Assembly (NCBI GenBank): GCA_002085305.1
Contig: NATJ01000010.1
Span: 1 to 13,343 of the forward strand
Origin: Epsilonproteobacteria bacterium 4484_65
GTDB taxonomy: Bacteria; Campylobacterota; Campylobacteria; Campylobacterales; Sulfurovaceae
Direction: 5' to 3'
DNA: 13,343 nt
The notes beneath the pieces were generated by a model, which did no database searches, was not told the origin of the DNA, and worked only from the letters and a program-made list of their open reading frames with translations. The position numbers were made by a program, and so were the translations under genes. Positions 6,969 through 13,342 of the stretch are shown here, piece by piece. How positions within the stretch are numbered: position 1 is the stretch's first letter; every line of letters begins with the position of its first letter.

Positions 6969-7619
6969 TTATACTTTAAATGTCTGCGTAGTTTTACAAT
7001 GCGCAGCCATAAAACACCCCTCACATTCAGGCCTCAAAGCTTTACATTTGTATCTGCCAAAAAGAACCATCGCCTGATGGAGCAGGTGCAGATCCGTTTT
7101 AAACTTTTTACTTAACTCCTCTTCACATTTCACAGCAGTTTTAGCATCAGAAAGTCCAAGTCTATGAGCGACTCTATAGACATGTGTATCTACAGCCATA
7201 AGGTTCGCTCCAGCATATTCTATCATCACGACATTGGCTGTTTTTTGACCCACACCTGCAAGCTTAACAAGTTCATCACGTTCAAGTGGTATTTCATTTT
7301 CATAATTTTCTACAACACTTTGTGCCATCTTAATGAGGTTTTTAGCTTTGTTATTGAAAAAAGAGCAGGTGTTGATGTAGCTTTTTACTTCATCCAGATC
7401 AGCATTGGCAAGGGAGATAGAGTCAGGATAGGCTTCGAAAAGGGCAGGGGTGATGACATTGACACGTTTGTCCGTACATTGTGCAGAGAGCATTACAGAG
7501 ATAAGCAGTTCATAAAGATTTCGGTATTCAAGTTCAGTTACTGAGTCCGGGTAATGTTTTAAAAAAAGTGCTTTGATCTCTTCGATCTCTTTTTTTGTTG
7601 CTTTTTTCACTTTGGCCAT
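6969..7619 (-). CDS. nth: Endonuclease III (DNA glycosylase/AP lyase)
   Basis: This 216-residue base-excision repair enzyme removes oxidised pyrimidines and cleaves the abasic site. The helix-hairpin-helix LAGVGQKTANVV (120-131) includes the catalytic lysine K126. The catalytic aspartate is D144 in AVDTHVYRV. A complete [4Fe-4S] loop is present with the family spacing C192-x6-C199-x2-C202-x5-C208. Length matches the family (E. coli about 211). The ATG is preceded by GAGG on the minus strand. It is divergent from the peb4-like gene, the same arrangement I recall in Campylobacter jejuni, and is followed by repeat copy B. Confidence 0.97.
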   Translation of the reverse strand: MAKVKKATKKEIEEIKALFLKHYPDSVTELEYRNLYELLISVMLSAQCTDKRVNVITPALFEAYPDSISLANADLDEVKSYINTCSFFNNKAKNLIKMAQSVVENYENEIPLERDELVKLAGVGQKTANVVMIEYAGANLMAVDTHVYRVAHRLGLSDAKTAVKCEEELSKKFKTDLHLLHQAMVLFGRYKCKALRPECEGCFMAAHCKTTQTFKV

Positions 7620-7749
7620 GCCTTGATACCTCTTTCTAAATCTAAGTAAGACTAAAATAATACCATAGAAGCTGCCAAATATAACCTATTCTAAGGAAGT
7701 AAAATGATTTGGAAGGTTTCTGATTAATCAATGATTTACCCAATAGGGA

Positions 7750-7755
7750 TATAAT
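7750..7755 (+). promoter_or_regulatory. Predicted -10 box of the foldase cluster
   Basis: TATAAT lies 36 bp before the ATG of the PEB4-like gene in the divergent gap to nth. A good TAAGGA Shine-Dalgarno (7776-7781) follows. No strong -35 box is seen. Confidence 0.5.
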
Positions 7756-7790
7756 TCTTCTTAAATTTATACAATTAAGGACTATTAAAA

Positions 7791-8639
7791 ATGTTAAAAT
7801 TAGCAAAAACTTCGCTACTGGCTGTTGCGGTCATGGCAACATCTGTGGTAGCATCAGACATACTTGTAACTGTCAATGGTAAAAATATCACAAAACAGGA
7901 TGCAGAGACATTTGTAAGTGCATCTTCACCTAATACACACTTTTCTCAGTTAGATGCAGCACAACAAAATATGATAAAAGAGAGACTTGTTGAAAAAGTA
8001 CTTTTTACAGAATTGGCCAAGAAAGAGAACGTCGATAAAAATCCAGAATTCATACGGAACATGGCAAAGATCAAAGAAGAACTTCTTGTAAACATGTGGA
8101 TGAAAATGCAAATGGATAATGCCATAGTCAGTGACAGTGAAGCAAAAGAATTTTATGATAAAAATGCTAAAAAATTCATGCAGGAAGCTTCTGTACACGC
8201 GAGACATATTTTGGTAAAAGAAGAGAAAGAAGCACAAGAGATCATTGATACACTTGCACCTCTTAAAGATAAAGCACTTCAAGAGAAGTTCATTGAATTG
8301 GCAAAAGCAAAATCTACAGGTCCTTCTGCTCCAAAAGGTGGAGATCTTGGAAATTTCAGCAAAGGACAAATGGTTCCGGAATTCTCAAAAGCAGTTTGGG
8401 CACTTAAAGTTGGACAAATAACAACTAAACCAGTGAAAACACAGTTTGGCTATCATGTAATTTATCTTGAAAGTAAAGCAGAAGCGAAGCCAACACCTTA
8501 TGAACAGGTCAAAGAGAAGATCATCATATCACTTAAACAGAAGCAATTCTCTGCAAAGATAACGGAAGTGGCTAAAGAGTTAAAAAGTAAAGCAAAGATC
8601 GTTGATCCTTCAAAAGAAGTAAATGCAACTAAAAAATAA
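7791..8639 (+). CDS. PEB4/Cbf2-like periplasmic parvulin-type peptidyl-prolyl isomerase
   Basis: This 282-residue SurA-like periplasmic chaperone/foldase is thought to help outer-membrane proteins fold. It has a signal peptide (1-22), then an N-terminal chaperone domain (about 23-130) starting [10 protein letters not shown]. The parvulin isomerase domain (about 135-229) carries HARHILVK, the signature [16 protein letters not shown] (183-198) and TQFGYHVI (217-224). The C-terminal segment [11 protein letters not shown]...LKQKQ (about 235-272) packs with the N-domain in this fold. Domain order and length match PEB4 of Campylobacter. Two shorter paralogues follow at 30 bp and then 76 bp, and fba after them; C. 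jejuni, as I recall, has peb4 directly before fba. The poorly charged Lys-rich tail after 270 is unremarkable. Confidence 0.9.
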   Translation: MLKLAKTSLLAVAVMATSVVASDILVTVNGKNITKQDAETFVSASSPNTHFSQLDAAQQNMIKERLVEKVLFTELAKKENVDKNPEFIRNMAKIKEELLVNMWMKMQMDNAIVSDSEAKEFYDKNAKKFMQEASVHARHILVKEEKEAQEIIDTLAPLKDKALQEKFIELAKAKSTGPSAPKGGDLGNFSKGQMVPEFSKAVWALKVGQITTKPVKTQFGYHVIYLESKAEAKPTPYEQVKEKIIISLKQKQFSAKITEVAKELKSKAKIVDPSKEVNATKK

Positions 8640-8669
8640 TCTTTTAGTAATTAAAATGGGGAAAATCTA

Positions 8670-9290
8670 ATGAAAAAATATTTAGTTGTATTGAGTTTGT
8701 CTTTAGGCTTACTTGTTAGCTCGGTCTCTGCTGATGCATTAAAAAATTCTTTAACGAATATGTTAAATGAAAAAGATACATCACCATCGATGGTGAACTT
8801 AAGTAACCTTAACATAAATGGAAAAGCCAAACCTGTACAAAATGTACCCAAAACAAGATCGAGTAAAGCAGTAGTTGCCACAGTAAATGGACATAAAATT
8901 CTTAAAAAAGAAGCAGATGCCCATCTTAAAAAGAGAACACAAGGTAAAATGTCAAACTTTGACCATTTACCTAAGAAACAACGTTTGAGGCTTATTCAAG
9001 AAATGGCTCTGCCTGTGCTTGCATTGGATAGTGCTCAAAAAGAGTTATCAGCAGAAGAGAAAGAGGCTGTATATTCACGTTTGTGGATGCAGAAAGAAGT
9101 ATTAAAGATCAAGATCACTGATGAACAGGTGAAAAAAATATATGATCAGTTAAAACAACGATCAGAAGAGAATAATACTACAGCAAATATTCCTGCATTT
9201 GAAAGTGTTAAAGATAAAATGAAACTTCAGATGAAAGACAAACAAATGGTAGGTAATTTAATGAAAGATGTAGAGATAAAAGTACAGTAA
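8670..9290 (+). CDS. Secreted SurA-N/PEB4-like protein lacking the isomerase domain (paralogue 1)
   Basis: This 206-residue protein has a signal peptide (1-21, ending SVSA-DA). A low-complexity Asn/Ser/Lys linker (about 25-66) follows, then a region alignable by eye to the upstream PEB4-like protein. VVATVNGHKILKKEADA (68-84) matches its [23 protein letters not shown] (137-144) its NMWMKMQM, and ITDEQVKKIYDQ (149-160) its [12 protein letters not shown]. Where PEB4 has its parvulin domain, this protein goes straight to IPAFESVKDKMKLQMKDKQ (174-192), matching [11 protein letters not shown]...LKQKQ. It would therefore be a chaperone-like module without prolyl isomerase activity, in the periplasm. 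The 30-bp spacing to the previous gene suggests an operon. The homology is my own alignment by eye, and the client is unknown. Confidence 0.75.
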   Translation: MKKYLVVLSLSLGLLVSSVSADALKNSLTNMLNEKDTSPSMVNLSNLNINGKAKPVQNVPKTRSSKAVVATVNGHKILKKEADAHLKKRTQGKMSNFDHLPKKQRLRLIQEMALPVLALDSAQKELSAEEKEAVYSRLWMQKEVLKIKITDEQVKKIYDQLKQRSEENNTTANIPAFESVKDKMKLQMKDKQMVGNLMKDVEIKVQ

Positions 9291-9322
9291 ACAAATCTAT
9301 TAATCAGTAATTGTTAAATATT

Positions 9323-9331
9323 TGGTAAAAT
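9323..9331 (+). promoter_or_regulatory. Possible extended -10 promoter for paralogue 2
   Basis: TGG-TAAAAT matches an extended -10 (TGn plus -10) 36 bp before the ATG at 9367, in the 76-bp gap after paralogue 1. It suggests an internal promoter, which is one reason not to start the gene further upstream. Confidence 0.35.
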
Positions 9332-9366
9332 ACTTCAAAATAATTGTAGAAAAGGACAAGATACAA

Positions 9367-9867
9367 ATGATAAAAACTCTAACAACATTGGGATTGGCAT
9401 TCATGCTTACTACAGGTTACTTAGCTGCAGAAGCTAAGTCACCTGCAGCTATAGCAGGTACAGTAAATGATATGGAAATTACTGTGGCAGAAGCAGATAA
9501 AGCACTTAATATACTTACAAAAGGCCAGAAAACCTGGGCAACACTTCCAGAAGATGCTAAAAAACAACTGATCGAAATGATGGCGCCAAAAAAATTGGCA
9601 GCCGTAGCAGCAGAAAAAGGTTTAACAGCTAAAGAGAAAGAAGCAGCAATTGCCGGTTTCTGGATGCAGAAAAAAATGTCAAGTGTAGGTGTATCTGATG
9701 ATGAGGCACAAACAGCATATGACAAGATGGTAGAAGCGGCAAAGGCAGCAAAAAGTAAACAACAGATCCCACCATTTGAAGCGGCTAAAAACAGTATTAT
9801 GATGCAGCTTAAACAAGAAAAAGTGGTTAAAGAATTAATGAAAAATGCAAAGATAAAATTAAAATAA
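9367..9867 (+). CDS. Secreted SurA-N/PEB4-like protein lacking the isomerase domain (paralogue 2)
   Basis: This 166-residue protein has a signal peptide (1-22, LGLAFMLTTGYLAAEA). The mature part is clearly paralogous to the previous gene: GTVNDMEITVAEADKAL, LTAKEKEAAIAGFWMQKKM (98-104 for FWMQKKM), VSDDEAQTAYDKM and IPPFEAAKNSIMMQLKQEK (134-152), ending NAKIKLK. As in paralogue 1 there is no parvulin domain, and the linker after the signal peptide is shorter. It is Ala/Lys-rich. I chose the ATG at 9367 because it gives a clean signal peptide and has AAGGA upstream; an in-frame TTG at 9322 would add 15 residues and lies within promoter-like sequence. Role inferred: periplasmic holdase or a specialised partner of the PEB4-like foldase; unproven. 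Confidence 0.75.
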   Translation: MIKTLTTLGLAFMLTTGYLAAEAKSPAAIAGTVNDMEITVAEADKALNILTKGQKTWATLPEDAKKQLIEMMAPKKLAAVAAEKGLTAKEKEAAIAGFWMQKKMSSVGVSDDEAQTAYDKMVEAAKAAKSKQQIPPFEAAKNSIMMQLKQEKVVKELMKNAKIKLK

Positions 9868-9871
9868 TTCT

Positions 9872-9886
9872 AAAAAAAAAGGGGGG
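9872..9886 (+). repeat. A9-G6 homopolymer tract at the fba ribosome-binding site
   Basis: Nine A followed by six G lie 8 bp before the fba ATG. The G-run together with AG forms the Shine-Dalgarno, so slippage here would change the spacing and strength of fba translation. Confidence 0.6.
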
Positions 9887-9894
9887 AGTTCTAA

Positions 9895-10968
9895 ATGTCC
9901 ATAAAAGTATTAGATGTAGTTAAAGCAGGTGTTGTCGCAGGTGATGATCTTCAGAAAATGTTCAAAGTTGCAAAAGATGAAGGTTTTGCTCTTCCTGCGG
10001 TTAACGTGGTGAGTTCAACTTCTATCAATGCAGTTCTTGAAGCAGCTAAAAATGTAAATTCCCCTGTCGTCATTCAGTTTTCTAACGGTGGTGGAGTATT
10101 CTATGCAGGTAAAGGATTACCTTCTGATCAAGCTGCCATTTTGGGTACTATTTCCGGTGCAAAACATGTACATACTGTAGCAAAAGCCTATGGTGTACCG
10201 GTAGTACTTCATACAGACCATGCTGCAAGAAAACTTCTTCCTTGGATCGATGCCTTATTAGATGCAAGTGAAGAACACTTTAAAGCTTATGGTGTTCCAC
10301 TTTTTTCTTCTCACATGATAGACCTTTCTGAAGAGCCTATAGAAGAGAATATCGCTACATGTAAAACATACTTGGAACGTATGTCTAAAATGGGTATGAC
10401 ACTTGAGATAGAACTGGGTGTTACAGGTGGAGAAGAAGATGGTGTAGATAACACTGAGATAGACAATGCACTTCTTTATACACAACCTGAAGAAGTAGCA
10501 TATGCATATGAAGAGCTTATGAAGGTTTCTGACAAATTCACTATTGCAGCATCATTTGGTAATGTGCATGGTGTATATAAGCCAGGTAACGTTAGCCTTA
10601 CACCAAAAATACTAGATAATTCACAAAAATATATAGAAGAAAAATACAACACAGGTGCTAAGCCAGTCGATTTTGTTTTTCATGGTGGTTCAGGTTCAGA
10701 ACTTGAAGATATCCGTGAGGCTATCTCTTATGGTGCTATAAAAATGAATATAGACACAGATACGCAGTGGGCATATTGGGATGGTGTGAGAGAGTATGCA
10801 AAATATCATCATGACTATTTGCAAGGGCAGATCGGTAATCCTGAGGGTGAAGACAAGCCAAACAAGAGTTACTATGATCCACGTAAGTGGCTTCGTGCAG
10901 GTGAAGAATCTATGATAGCTAGACTTGAGCAGGCGTTTGATGATTTGAATTGTCTTAATCGCAATTAA
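9895..10968 (+). CDS. fba: Class II fructose-bisphosphate aldolase
   Basis: This 357-residue zinc-dependent glycolytic/gluconeogenic aldolase interconverts fructose 1,6-bisphosphate with dihydroxyacetone phosphate and glyceraldehyde 3-phosphate in the cytoplasm. Class IIA features: HTDH at 106-109 (catalytic Asp108, zinc ligand H109), E173 in LEIELG, the flexible active-site loop Glu E181 in GGEEDG, zinc ligand H225 in FGNVHGVY, and H263 in FHGGSGS with the phosphate-binding glycines. NIDTDTQWA near 304-312 binds the second phosphate. Length matches the E. coli FbaA class (359). The Shine-Dalgarno is the GGGGGGAG run. It follows the foldase cluster after 27 bp and is followed by structured repeat copy C. 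All key residues are intact. Confidence 0.97.
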   Translation: MSIKVLDVVKAGVVAGDDLQKMFKVAKDEGFALPAVNVVSSTSINAVLEAAKNVNSPVVIQFSNGGGVFYAGKGLPSDQAAILGTISGAKHVHTVAKAYGVPVVLHTDHAARKLLPWIDALLDASEEHFKAYGVPLFSSHMIDLSEEPIEENIATCKTYLERMSKMGMTLEIELGVTGGEEDGVDNTEIDNALLYTQPEEVAYAYEELMKVSDKFTIAASFGNVHGVYKPGNVSLTPKILDNSQKYIEEKYNTGAKPVDFVFHGGSGSELEDIREAISYGAIKMNIDTDTQWAYWDGVREYAKYHHDYLQGQIGNPEGEDKPNKSYYDPRKWLRAGEESMIARLEQAFDDLNCLNRN

Positions 10969-10995
10969 TTTGTTTAGTTAACTTCCTCTTTCTTT

Positions 10996-11111
10996 GATTG
11001 TGGTATTGTTTTTCTCTTTACTTTTCTAGAAAAGTAAAACAAAAGTCGTCTCTACTCTCGAATCGCTCCGCTTTCAAGGGCGTTCGTAGAGACAGGCACA
11101 CTATCGTGTGA
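10996..11111 (+). repeat. Structured dispersed repeat, copy C
   Basis: H1 is a perfect 22-bp palindrome (11017-11038) with half-site TTTACTTTTCT. H2 has arms GTCTCTAC (11048-11055) and GTAGAGAC (11086-11093) around the 30-nt core (11056-11085), which differs from copy B at one base. H3 is CACAC-TATC-GTGTG (11097-11110). The lead-in GATTGTGGTATTGTTTTTCTC matches the lead-ins of A and B. It lies about 28 bp after the fba stop in sense orientation and ends 18 bp before the next start codon. Confidence 0.88.
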
Positions 11112-11128
11112 TTTAATAGAGGGTTATT

Positions 11129-12016
11129 ATGACTTTTAATTCTTCTCCTGTACAGTCTATAGTATTTGATAATCAACAATTTTTTATAAAAAGGGATGAC
11201 TTACTTCATCCTGATTTCTCTGGAAATAAAGCTCGTAAACTTCACTACTTTCTTCAAAATGATTTTCCAAATATTCGTAAAATAGTCTCTTATGGTTCTG
11301 CTCAGTCAAATGCTATGTATTCGCTTTCTGTGTTGGCAAAGATGCGAGGGTGGGAGTTTGAGTATTTTGTGGATCATGTAGCTGATTATTTGAAAGAAAA
11401 TCCGCATGGGAATTATAAGGGTGCTATAGATAATGGTATGAATCTTTGTGTAGGCATGGATATCCCCGCCTTGACAATGGATAAAGAGATATTGTTTATT
11501 GAAGAAGGTGGACGACAAAAAGAAGCTGAGTATGGCATTAAAATATTGGCTGAAGAGATAATTGATTGGCAAGTAAAGAATAATATTAAAGAGTTAAATA
11601 TTTTCTTACCCTCAGGTACAGGAACTACAGCTTTATTTCTGCAAAAAGCGTTTGTCGAAGAGGGGACACCCCGACCTACGGTATATACCTGTCCTTGTGT
11701 AGGTGATGAAACGTACTTAAAAAAGCAATTTTTAGAGTTAGAAGAGAATGAAATATATCATCCCACTATCTTAACGTTAGAGAAAAAACACCATTTTGCT
11801 AAACTTTATAAAGAAAACTACAAAATTTGGCTAAAATTACAGCAACAAACGGGAGTGGTCTTTGACCTCCTTTATGACCCATTGGGATGGCGTGTATTAC
11901 TGGCTTATCCAGAGGTCTTTTCTAAACCTACACTCTACATACACCAAGGTGGTGTGTTAGGTAATGAGAGTATGCTCCCTAGATATGAGAGAAAATATAA
12001 AGATATAAAAAAGTAG
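11129..12016 (+). CDS. PLP-dependent enzyme, ACC deaminase/D-cysteine desulfhydrase-like
   Basis: This 295-residue cytoplasmic fold-type II PLP enzyme shows a predicted PLP lysine K34 in SGNKARKLHYF. An SN pair (S60, N61) lies in YGSAQSNAM, where relatives have QSNHT or similar. The phosphate-binding loop PSGTGTT is at 161-167 and HQGGVLGNES at 272-281. The layout fits the ACC deaminase/D-cysteine desulfhydrase family, which deaminates or desulfurates small amino acids. The residue after SN, usually His in D-cysteine desulfhydrases, is Ala here, so substrate cannot be assigned. It is somewhat shorter than typical members (about 325-340). GAGG lies 7-10 nt before the ATG, just after repeat copy C. 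It is followed immediately by an intrinsic terminator. Confidence 0.82.
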   Translation: MTFNSSPVQSIVFDNQQFFIKRDDLLHPDFSGNKARKLHYFLQNDFPNIRKIVSYGSAQSNAMYSLSVLAKMRGWEFEYFVDHVADYLKENPHGNYKGAIDNGMNLCVGMDIPALTMDKEILFIEEGGRQKEAEYGIKILAEEIIDWQVKNNIKELNIFLPSGTGTTALFLQKAFVEEGTPRPTVYTCPCVGDETYLKKQFLELEENEIYHPTILTLEKKHHFAKLYKENYKIWLKLQQQTGVVFDLLYDPLGWRVLLAYPEVFSKPTLYIHQGGVLGNESMLPRYERKYKDIKK

Positions 12017-12042
12017 GGTGTTGTGTCCTCACAACACCTTTT
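12017..12042 (+). terminator. Intrinsic terminator between PLP enzyme and hisD
   Basis: A perfect 9-bp stem (GGTGTTGTG / CACAACACC) with a TCCT loop is followed by TTTT. It starts on the base after the PLP-enzyme stop codon and ends 13 bp before the hisD ATG, so it lies wholly in the hisD 5' leader region. Confidence 0.88.
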
Positions 12043-12055
12043 GATAAGGAATAAG

Positions 12056-13132
12056 ATGAAAATATTTTATAGTAGTGATGATATATTTGAAGCGAACTTT
12101 GCTGAGTTGCTTGAGCGTGGTAAGATGGACATAGAGGGAGTAACAAGCATCGTTTCCGGACTTCTTAAAGAGATACAAACTGAGGGTAACAAAGCCGTTA
12201 AATCTCAGATAGCAAAATTTGACAGATGGGAACCAGAGTCTGATGATGCTCTTTTAGTCTCAACAGATGATATGGCTAAAGCTTATGACAACATAGACCC
12301 TATTCTTCGTGATGCTTTACACTTGGCGTATAACCGTATAGAATCTTACCACCAAAAACTTATGCCAAAAACATGGATGGACAAAGAAGCTAATGGAACT
12401 ATATTGGGTCAGAAAGTTACAGCTGTAGACAGAGCAGGACTTTATATTCCTGGAGGAAAAGCGGCTTACCCTTCTTCTCTTCTTATGAATGTCATTCCTG
12501 CACAAGTAGCAGGGGTAGAAGAGATCATTGTATGTACACCTGCACCAGAGAATGAGCTTAATGAACTATTGCTTGCTGCATGTCACCTCTGTAAAGTAAC
12601 ACAAGTCTTTAGGGTAGGTGGTGCTTCTGCCATAGGTGCAATGGCATACGGAACAGAAACTATCCCTAAAGTAGATGTCATCACTGGTCCAGGAAATATT
12701 TTCGTGGCTACGGCTAAAAAGTTAGTATATGGTGAAGTAAACATAGACATGATCGCAGGGCCATCTGAGATAGGTATACTTGCAGATGAAACAGCAAGAG
12801 AAGACTACATTGCTATAGACCTTCTCTCTCAAGCAGAGCACGATGAGATGGCTAGTTCCATACTCATCACTACAGATGAAGAATTAGCAAACAAAGTCAG
12901 TGATAAAGTAGAAGAGTTCCTTGGTACACTTTCACGTGAAGAGATAGCAAGAAAGTCTATAGAGGAGAGAGGTGCTATCATCGTTGCGAAAGATATGGAT
13001 GAAGCCATTGATCTTATGAATGAGATAGCACCGGAACACTTGGAAGTCATCACCAAAGACCCTATGAGTCTGATAGACAGCATTAAACACGCAGGTGCCA
13101 TCTTCCTAGGTGAGAACACTTTCTATGAGTAA
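12056..13132 (+). CDS. hisD: Histidinol dehydrogenase, C-terminally truncated by a frameshifting deletion
   Basis: HisD performs the last two steps of histidine synthesis, the NAD-dependent oxidation of histidinol to histidine. The first 350 or so residues are normal. IPGGKAAYPSS lies at 131-141, GPGNIFVATAKK at 211-222, zinc ligands Q259 and H262 in SQAEHDEM, and the catalytic pair E327-H328 in APEHLE. After AGAIFLGENT the frame reads FYE and stops, giving 358 residues against about 430 for the family. The segment expected next, with the zinc-ligand Asp in GDY and the substrate His in the GxNH region, is missing. The last C-terminal piece follows out of frame. I chose the ATG at 12056, with TAAGGA 5 nt upstream; earlier in-frame starts lie inside the terminator stem. 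As it stands the product is very unlikely to be active. A sequencing or assembly error is a real alternative. Confidence 0.88.
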   Translation: MKIFYSSDDIFEANFAELLERGKMDIEGVTSIVSGLLKEIQTEGNKAVKSQIAKFDRWEPESDDALLVSTDDMAKAYDNIDPILRDALHLAYNRIESYHQKLMPKTWMDKEANGTILGQKVTAVDRAGLYIPGGKAAYPSSLLMNVIPAQVAGVEEIIVCTPAPENELNELLLAACHLCKVTQVFRVGGASAIGAMAYGTETIPKVDVITGPGNIFVATAKKLVYGEVNIDMIAGPSEIGILADETAREDYIAIDLLSQAEHDEMASSILITTDEELANKVSDKVEEFLGTLSREEIARKSIEERGAIIVAKDMDEAIDLMNEIAPEHLEVITKDPMSLIDSIKHAGAIFLGENTFYE

Positions 13133-13238
13133 GCAGGGTATGGAAGAGATTGGTGGGGCTTGTGCGATGATAGCGAATACTGAGGGGTTGACTGCGCATG
13201 AGGAGAGTGTTCGGATTAGGTTGAGAAACAACGAATAG
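13122..13238 (+). pseudogene. hisD: Out-of-frame C-terminal remnant of hisD
   Basis: Read one base later than the hisD frame, this stretch encodes SMSKQGMEEIGGACAMIANT, then EGLTAHEESVRIRLRNNE and a stop. That matches the end of HisD proteins, including the GLTAH segment whose His is the fourth zinc ligand (H419 in E. coli numbering), supplied to the other subunit. About 40 codons are missing between it and the main frame, and the removed length is not a multiple of three. Codon choice here (GCG, GGG, TTG, CGG, AGG) differs from the body of the gene, which favours GCA, GGA/GGT and ATA. Confidence 0.8.
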
Positions 13239-13249
13239 AATGAAATCAT

Positions 13250-13342
13250 TTACTGTACTATTTTCTTGTTCAGTAGCTCCTGCTGTTGAACTTCTATCAG
13301 TCTTATAAATCTATAAAAATATTCTTTCCATCCAAAATACCG
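13250..13342 (-). CDS. Possible 3' end of a minus-strand gene (partial, unidentified)
   Basis: One minus-strand frame stays open from the window edge for 30 codons to a TAA. It reads RYFGWKEYFYRFIRLIEVQQ followed by a Lys-rich end. The other two minus frames are closed by stops. Composition looks protein-like but the stretch is too short to identify, and chance is possible. Confidence 0.3.
   Translation of the reverse strand, partial: RYFGWKEYFYRFIRLIEVQQQELLNKKIVQ

Noticed and set aside
7704..7727. Seven-codon ORF (MIWKVSD) with a good AAGGA upstream of the PEB4-like gene
   Set aside because: It lies upstream of the likely TATAAT for the gene, has no run of regulatory codons and no hairpins, so a leader-peptide role is not supported.
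6641..11111. Repeat copies as a CRISPR array
   Set aside because: The copies are more than 100 bp long, in both orientations, kilobases apart for copy C, and have no regular spacers or cas genes.
12017..12042. Classical histidine attenuator before hisD
   Set aside because: There is a terminator stem but no leader peptide with consecutive His codons and no clear alternative antiterminator pairing.
12023..12055. Earlier TTG start for HisD at 12023
   Set aside because: It lies within the terminator stem and lacks a ribosome-binding site, whereas the ATG at 12056 has TAAGGA and gives a normal HisD N-terminus.
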